Below, piece after piece: positions 56,614-64,000 of a stretch of 64,000 nt of DNA; the first letter of the stretch is position 1; each line of letters starts with the position of its first letter. Source of the stretch: Sphingomonas sp. (GTDB lineage: Bacteria; Pseudomonadota; Alphaproteobacteria; Sphingomonadales; Sphingomonadaceae); the NCBI RefSeq assembly GCF_017744835.1, contig NZ_JAGIAM010000003.1:310001-374000 (forward strand), given 5' to 3'. The notes under the pieces were generated by a model. That model did not search any database. It had not been told where the DNA came from and worked only from the letters and a program-made list of their open reading frames with translations. Both the position numbers and the translations under genes were made by a program.

Positions 56614-56950
56614 CGGGGAGCCTTAGGCTGCCGTCGGGCTCGTAATGGAGCTCGCTGTAGGCCGTCACGGCGTCGAGCGGCAGCGGGCCATAGATGTGGG
56701 GGAAGAGCTGGCCGCCGCGCGAGGGCTCCCATTTGACCGTCTCGGCCAGCGCATCAAGATCGACCGCGGCCAGCCAGAGGCCCTCCTGACCGGCGAAATG
56801 CTTGTCGAGCGTTTCCTGGAGCTGGTCGGCGGTCGAGAGATGGATGAAGCCGTCGGCCAGGTCCACCGGCGCGCCGTTGAACACGCGGGCATGCTCGAGC
56901 TCGGACATCTGCTCGGCGGTGAGGACCTTGTAGGCAGTGGATTCGGGCAT
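56603..56950 (-). CDS. DUF952 family protein
   Basis: A 115-residue cytosolic protein of the DUF952 family. It has YKVLTAEQMSELEHARVFNG, DLADGFIHLSTADQL and FPHIYGPLPLDAV, which are the family's conserved blocks. It overlaps the end of the convergent zincin-like gene by 11 bases. CGGAGCG lies before ATG 56950. The function of DUF952 is not established; the His/Thr in HLST suggests relation to ADP-ribose or kinase-like folds, without proof. Confidence 0.85.
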   Translation of the reverse strand: MPESTAYKVLTAEQMSELEHARVFNGAPVDLADGFIHLSTADQLQETLDKHFAGQEGLWLAAVDLDALAETVKWEPSRGGQLFPHIYGPLPLDAVTAYSELHYEPDGSLRLPVTG

Positions 56951-57007
56951 CAAACGCTCCGTGACTTCAGAGGAGATTACACCGTTCCGCCGCGGTTGTT
57001 CCTTCCG

Positions 57008-57120
57008 CCGTCACCCCCGCGAAAGCGGGGGCCCATCTCCGACACGCGCCGCCCGCAAAACGGTCGTTGGATTGTCTTGAGACGGCAGGAGATGGGCCCC
57101 CGCTTTCGCGGAGGTGACGG
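57008..57120. repeat. Long inverted repeat, family E
   Basis: The arms 57008-57040 and 57088-57120 are 33 bases long and differ at one position, around a 47-base spacer. Each contains CCCCCGC-GAAA-GCGGGGG or its near-copy, followed by CCCATCTCC. It lies just after the gyrA stop, so it may help end that transcript. Confidence 0.9.
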
Positions 57121-57126
57121 TTGGGA

Positions 57127-59886
<2,760 letters not shown>

Positions 59887-59965
59887 GTTATGATGCTTTC
59901 GGAATGAATCTAGTCGTGCAATGGCTCTAGCGAGCCCGATGCATCCTGCCAACCCCGCGCGCCCG

Positions 59966-60064
59966 CGCGTACGCGTACGCGAGGGGAGGCGGCAGGGTCC
60001 TGCGGTGCCTTTTGTGCGCCTATTCAAACAGCGTTCATGCGGCAATCGGCATCGCACGTGCGAT
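59966..60064. promoter_or_regulatory. Two perfect palindromes between gyrA and the TPR gene
   Basis: CGCGTACGCGTACGCG (59966-59981) and ATCGCACGTGCGAT (60051-60064) are perfect palindromes in the 257-base divergent region. They may be operators, or the first may be a supercoiling-sensitive GC-alternating stretch near the gyrA promoter. No T-run terminators are present here. Confidence 0.45.
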
Positions 60065-60143
60065 TGGTCGCGCTTGAACGGGGCGATGCCGCCATCTAGA
60101 GGGCGGCGGAGTCCCGTCTCCCGCCCCACTAGGAGAGTTCTAG

Positions 60144-61397
60144 ATGACGTTCGTTTCCAAGCTCGCGCTCGCCGCGGTGCTGACGCTCGGCGCCCCCGTG
60201 CTTGTCGCGGCGCCGGCTGCTGCCCAGAACAAGGGCGAAAAGGCGCCCGAGATCAAGGTCAGCCCCGAGTTCCGGACCCCGGCCGCTGCGGCCGAAGCCG
60301 CGTTCAAGGCGCAGGATCTGGCGACTGCCGACACCCAGCTCACCGCGGCCGAAGCCGTCGCGAAGAACGACGACGAGCGCTATTTCGCCGCGTCGCTCCG
60401 CCTCCAGATCGAGCTCGCCCGCAAGAACACGCCGGGCCAGATGAAGGCGCTCCAGGTTCTTTCGACCAGCCCCAAGGTTCCGGCCGACAAGGTCCGGCTC
60501 TACGGCGCGGTGTACAATTACATGCTCGGCGACCAGCTTCTGACGGCGAAGAAGCCCGCCGAGGCGCTGCCGGCGCTGCTCAAGGCGCGCGAGCTCGGCT
60601 CGGACCAGCCCGATCTGCCGGTTCTGCTCGCCAATGCCTATGCCGGCACGGGCAAGCAGGCCGAGGCGGTGGCCGAGGTCGACCGCGCGATCCAGGCGAG
60701 CAAGGGTGCGGGCCGCAAGCCGCCGCAGGAGTGGTACAAGTTCGCGATTCCGCGCGTGAACCAGCTCGGGGATCGCGCCGCGACCGCCACCTGGCTGTCG
60801 CGCTACATCCAGGAATATCCGTCGGTGCAGAACTGGCGCTGGGCGGTTTCGGTGTTCGGGCTCGGCGCTTCGGACGACAAGGCCGAGAAGCTCAGCCTCT
60901 TCCGCCTGATGCGCTCGACGCACGCGCTCGCGGGCCGCAGCGACTATGCCGCCTACGCCTATACGGCGCAGCAGGCCGGTCTGCCCTGGGAAGCCGTCGC
61001 GGTGATCGACGAAGGCCGCAAGTCGGGCGTCATCCCGGCGGGCGATTCGGACACGCAGCAGATCTACACCGCGTCGCAGAACGCCGCGCGCGCCGAGGGC
61101 TCGCTCGACGGGCTCGCCAAGCAGGCAGCCGGTGCGGCGAACGGCAAGAATGCCGTGAGCACCGGCGACGCCTATCTGGCGTCGGGCAACAACGCGCGCG
61201 CGGTCGAGCTCTATGACCTCGCGCTCCAGAAGGGCGGCGTGAATGCGGATCAGGTCAATCTGAACCGCGGCGTGGCGCTCCAGCGGCTCGGCCGCAAGGA
61301 CGAGGCGCGGGCGGCGTTCCAGCAGGTGAAGACGGGCCCCTACGCCAATCTCGCGCTGCTCTGGGCGGCTTCGGTCGACTTCCCGCCGCTCGCCTGA
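60144..61397 (+). CDS. Secreted tetratricopeptide-repeat protein
   Basis: A 417-residue periplasmic protein with a signal peptide (residues 1-28, ending AAAQ). Several TPR-like helical repeats can be seen: AAFKAQDLATADTQLTAAEA, LLTAKKPAEALPALLKAREL, DLPVLLANAYAGTGKQAEAV, GDAYLASGNNARAVELYDLA and NLNRGVALQRLGRKDEARAAF. AGGAGAG precedes the ATG. TPR proteins serve as scaffolds; this one has no enzymatic motif. A strong terminator follows. Confidence 0.8.
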   Translation: MTFVSKLALAAVLTLGAPVLVAAPAAAQNKGEKAPEIKVSPEFRTPAAAAEAAFKAQDLATADTQLTAAEAVAKNDDERYFAASLRLQIELARKNTPGQMKALQVLSTSPKVPADKVRLYGAVYNYMLGDQLLTAKKPAEALPALLKARELGSDQPDLPVLLANAYAGTGKQAEAVAEVDRAIQASKGAGRKPPQEWYKFAIPRVNQLGDRAATATWLSRYIQEYPSVQNWRWAVSVFGLGASDDKAEKLSLFRLMRSTHALAGRSDYAAYAYTAQQAGLPWEAVAVIDEGRKSGVIPAGDSDTQQIYTASQNAARAEGSLDGLAKQAAGAANGKNAVSTGDAYLASGNNARAVELYDLALQKGGVNADQVNLNRGVALQRLGRKDEARAAFQQVKTGPYANLALLWAASVDFPPLA

Positions 61398-61422
61398 GCG
61401 GCAACAGCGCCAATATTGAAGG

Positions 61423-61453
61423 AAAGGGGCGGTCGGGCGACCGCCCCTTTTTT
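61423..61453 (+). terminator. Rho-independent terminator after the TPR gene
   Basis: AAAGGGGCGGTCG and CGACCGCCCCTTT pair almost completely around GG, and six T follow at 61448-61453. It overlaps the end of the convergent Lrp-type gene and may end both transcripts. Confidence 0.9.
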
Positions 61454-61913
61454 ATGCCACGGGTACGCCGGGCAGCGCCTTGGACGTGCGGATGGTGAGC
61501 GAGGTCTTCACATGCTCGACGTTGGGCGCAGTGGTCAGCCGCGTCGTCAGGATCTGCTGAAAGCTCTGCAGATCCTGCGCAACGATCTTGAGGATGAAGT
61601 CGATTTCCCCATTCAACATATGACACTCCCGCACCTCGGGAATGCCGGCCACCAGCTCCTCGAAAGCGCGCAGGTCGCTCTCGGCCTGGCTTTTCAGGCT
61701 CACCATCGCGAAGACGGTCAGGTTGTAGCCGAGCGCTCCCGGTTCGAGCGCGGCATGATAGCCGGTGATCGCTCCCTGCTGCTCGAGCGCGCGAACGCGG
61801 CGCAGGCAGGGCGGGGCAGTCAACCCCACGCGTTCGGCCAGTTCGACGTTGGTCATGCGGCCGTTGTCCTGTAGCAGACCCAGAATCCGAACGTCGATGT
61901 CGTCGAACCGCAT
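61452..61913 (-). CDS. Lrp/AsnC family transcriptional regulator
   Basis: A 153-residue regulator. Residues 1-60 form the helix-turn-helix (FDDIDVRILGLLQDNGRMTNVELAERVGL, then PPCLRRVRALEQQGAI), and residues about 65-145 form the ligand-binding RAM domain (GIPEVRECHMLNGEIDFILKI). The family responds to amino acids and works as an octamer or dimer. The start has a normal position although the binding site is weak. The target is unknown. It converges on the TPR gene and is divergent from the kinase-like gene. Confidence 0.9.
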   Translation of the reverse strand: MRFDDIDVRILGLLQDNGRMTNVELAERVGLTAPPCLRRVRALEQQGAITGYHAALEPGALGYNLTVFAMVSLKSQAESDLRAFEELVAGIPEVRECHMLNGEIDFILKIVAQDLQSFQQILTTRLTTAPNVEHVKTSLTIRTSKALPGVPVA

Positions 61914-62081
61914 TATTTTGATTCTCCACTTTGGGTTCGTTGCAGTGAACGTGCGATAACCGCAACTTTATTTCAGGGCAACGCAATTGTCCCACATTGC
62001 GACGTGCCGAAATGGGCGGTTCCGACGGCTGCAGTCGGGGGTTAAGGAATCGTTACAGCGCACATTTCGCTGGTGCGCTTG

Positions 62082-63998
62082 ATGAGGGTGAATTTGCGAT
62101 TCGACGACACTCTGGAGACGGTGCTCGCAGCCGATCTGAGCACGCCGCAGGGCGTGCAATCGGCGTGGCGGCAGCTCGTCGACCTGGTCGGTCGTCGGCG
62201 CGTGCCCCCCGACACGCGCACCATGGCGACACTCAAGGCGCTGCGTCCCGAAGTGCCCGTCGCAGTCCGTGCGGCGAGCGCGCGCGCACTGGAATTCGGT
62301 AACCCCCCGGCGCCGCTGGTCCGCCTGCTGGCGCTCGACGATCTTGAAATCGCCCTGCCGGTGCTGCGCAGCGCGCGGCTGAGCTCGGCCGAATGGGTTC
62401 AGCTGATACCCGATCTCTCGCCCGCGGGGCGTTCGGTGCTGCGCAACCGCCGCGACCTGAGCCCCGTGGTCGGGCGTGCGCTCGAGAGCTACGGCCCGGC
62501 CGATTTCGTCCTGCCCGACGCGAGCGAAAAGCTGGAAGCGCCCGAGGTGCCGCTGGTCGCCGTGGAACCCGCGACCACTCCGGTGGCGCCGGAAGCCCTG
62601 TCGGAACCGCTTGATTGGCACGGAGCGCTCGACGACGTCGCAGCGCCCGCGGCGCAGCCGGTCGAGATGCCCACGAGCCTCTCCCCGAATGAGGATTTCC
62701 TCTTCGCTGCGGTCGACGACGACTCCGACGCGTTGCCGCCGGCCGAGCCCGGCGCCTTCTTCGGTGCGGCCGGTGTCCATGCGCCTCCCGTCGCCGAGCT
62801 GCCGCCAGAGCCCACACCGGCGATCGACGTTGGCAAGGCGGGCGCGCCCGTTGCGGCAACGCCCGCGCATGGGGTCCCGCAGGGTCCCGAGGGCACGTTC
62901 GAGATCTCCGAGGTGATGGCACGGATCGACGCCTTCTGGCGCAACCGCGAGACCGATGCCGCGGCGCCGCGTGGACCTTTGGTCGCCGAGGAATTGCGCT
63001 TCGAAACCGATGCGAAGGGCGTGATCCGCTGGGTCGAGGGCGCCAACCGCGCGGCGCTGGTCGGGCTGGGGCTCGATACCCAGGGAATGCCGGAGGGCTC
63101 GCGGATCGACGCGAGCGCGGCCGGAGCCTTTCGCCACCGCGCCGGCTTCTCGAATGCGCGGATGGTGATCGAGGGCGAATCCGATGCTGCCGGCGACTGG
63201 CTGATCTCCGCCGTGCCGGTGTTCGACTCCGTCAACGGCCGCTTCGCCGGCTATCGCGGCACCGGCCGCCGACCGCGCGCCGACGAGCGCGCCGAGCGCG
63301 CTCCCGCGCCGCAGCCTGCCTCTGCCGACTCGCTGCGCCAGCTCGTCCATGAGCTGCGCACGCCGACAAACGCGATCGCGGGCTTCGCCGAGATGATCGA
63401 CGCGCAGATGCTCGGCCCGGTCCCGGACGTCTATCGCGAGCGCGCGCAGGTGATCCGCGAACAGGCCCGCGTCCTGCTGGGCGCGATCGACGACCTCGAT
63501 CTCGCCGCACGCATCGACAGCGCCGCGCTGGCGCTGGTGCCGGGTCCCGTGCCGCTGCGCCCGCTGTTTGCGGCGATCGCCGACGAGCTTTCCCCGCTCG
63601 CTGCGCTGCGTGGCGCCCTGATCGCGCTTCCGATCGACGATTTCGCGGTGATCGGCGACAAGCGCGCCGTCGAGCGGCTGTTGTCGCGGCTGATGGCGAC
63701 GCTGCTCTCGGCCAGCGCGGCAGGCGAGCGCGTCGGCGTGCGGACCGCCTTGGAGGGCGAGACTGTTGCGATCGCGATCGATCGCCCGCGTGCGCTCGCC
63801 GAATATCCCGGCGATTCGGTGCTCGGCATCGACGATGAGCGCGAGGATACCTCGCTGCTCGGCACCGGCTTTGCGCTGCGCCTTGCGCGCAACCTGGCGC
63901 GTGAGCTGGGCGGCAGCCTGGTGATCGAGCCCGAGAGCTTGACTTTGCGCCTTCCGGCGTCCGTAGCTTTCCACATGGGGCAGGCGCATCTGAGCTGA
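62082..63998 (+). CDS. Histidine-kinase-like protein with degenerate ATPase domain
   Basis: About 638 residues (ATG 62082; GTG 62073 is an alternative). The N-terminal 130 residues contain HEAT-like helical repeats resembling DUF2336. A long Pro/Ala/Asp linker follows. Residues about 305-405 look like a PAS domain (RFETDAKGVIRWVEG, then NGRFAGYRGTGRR). The HisKA box LRQLVHELRTPTNAIAGFAEM has the phosphoacceptor H423. The C-terminal ATPase-like domain is weak: the N-box position reads ERLLSRLMATLLSAS without the usual Asn, and no DxGxG is seen where expected, while GTGFALRLARNLARELGG resembles the last G-box. It may be a kinase regulator without catalytic activity. No response regulator is adjacent. 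Confidence 0.7.
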   Translation: MRVNLRFDDTLETVLAADLSTPQGVQSAWRQLVDLVGRRRVPPDTRTMATLKALRPEVPVAVRAASARALEFGNPPAPLVRLLALDDLEIALPVLRSARLSSAEWVQLIPDLSPAGRSVLRNRRDLSPVVGRALESYGPADFVLPDASEKLEAPEVPLVAVEPATTPVAPEALSEPLDWHGALDDVAAPAAQPVEMPTSLSPNEDFLFAAVDDDSDALPPAEPGAFFGAAGVHAPPVAELPPEPTPAIDVGKAGAPVAATPAHGVPQGPEGTFEISEVMARIDAFWRNRETDAAAPRGPLVAEELRFETDAKGVIRWVEGANRAALVGLGLDTQGMPEGSRIDASAAGAFRHRAGFSNARMVIEGESDAAGDWLISAVPVFDSVNGRFAGYRGTGRRPRADERAERAPAPQPASADSLRQLVHELRTPTNAIAGFAEMIDAQMLGPVPDVYRERAQVIREQARVLLGAIDDLDLAARIDSAALALVPGPVPLRPLFAAIADELSPLAALRGALIALPIDDFAVIGDKRAVERLLSRLMATLLSASAAGERVGVRTALEGETVAIAIDRPRALAEYPGDSVLGIDDEREDTSLLGTGFALRLARNLARELGGSLVIEPESLTLRLPASVAFHMGQAHLS

Positions 63999-64000
63999 TC

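Noticed and set aside
53055..56645. 1196-codon plus-strand open frame across a receptor, DUF2946 gene and zincin
   Set aside because: It runs antisense to two real genes and out of frame with the zincin gene; it codes for no recognisable domain.

Overview
The window reads as chromosomal DNA of a high-GC alphaproteobacterium, most likely a sphingomonad (Sphingomonas or a close relative). Four TonB-dependent receptors (one partial), receptor-linked tryptophan-halogenase-like flavoproteins, a receptor/phytase pair, DUF6152 and DUF6644 proteins, and many short palindromic repeat pairs of the CCCTCCCGCTTGCGGGAGGG and CTGCGAAAGCAG kinds point that way. This assignment is inference from gene content. 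One tRNA (Glu) is present. I saw no rRNA, insertion sequence, prophage or CRISPR array.

Layout. 1-4943: the end of a TonB receptor, two tryptophan-halogenase-like genes and a GH39 glycosidase, the last three coupled by 4-base overlaps. 5060-6699: a YeiH-type putative sulfate exporter plus a small four-cysteine protein. 6701-16354: a poorly described envelope module. It holds a TonB receptor with a coiled coil at its mature N-terminus, a CxxCH lipoprotein, two DUF6644-like membrane proteins, a rhodanese/SMP-30 fusion, a DUF6152 protein and two related secreted proteins, and it ends at a convergent CysB regulator. Sequence motifs upstream of the exporter and the receptor, with a weaker version before the fusion gene, suggest a shared (perhaps sulfur-linked) regulon. 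16618-26737: a P-type cation ATPase, an unknown protein, a tripartite RND efflux operon and a RibD-C/DHFR-like reductase. 26887-35489: tRNA-Glu, recJ, a GH16 glucanase, a 2OG-Fe(II) oxygenase, an RcnB-like protein, a lone 2Fe-2S subunit, a LigB-type dioxygenase and a class II aldolase.

35669-45204 is a long propionyl-CoA operon: pccB, methylmalonyl-CoA epimerase, Nudix hydrolase, enoyl-CoA hydratase, methylmalonyl-CoA mutase, bioB and pccA, with three small envelope proteins between them. It encodes the full route from propionyl-CoA to succinyl-CoA, and it carries a biotin synthase that supports the biotin-dependent carboxylase. 45223-50781 has a small coiled-coil protein, an MHS-family transporter and a divergent TonB receptor/beta-propeller phytase pair. 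50800-56950 is metal-related: ChrA, a rhodanese-ChrB fusion, a TonB receptor with a DUF2946 partner, a zincin-like secreted protein and a DUF952 protein. 57127-63998 has gyrA (no usable ATG start seen), a secreted TPR protein, an Lrp/AsnC regulator and a histidine-kinase-like protein whose ATP-binding motifs look degenerate.

The feature I find most unusual is a palindromic repeat unit inside the pccA reading frame. It adds about 18 residues without breaking the frame, while paired copies of the same repeat sit between genes elsewhere in the window. The 6701-16354 module is the best candidate for an undescribed pathway.
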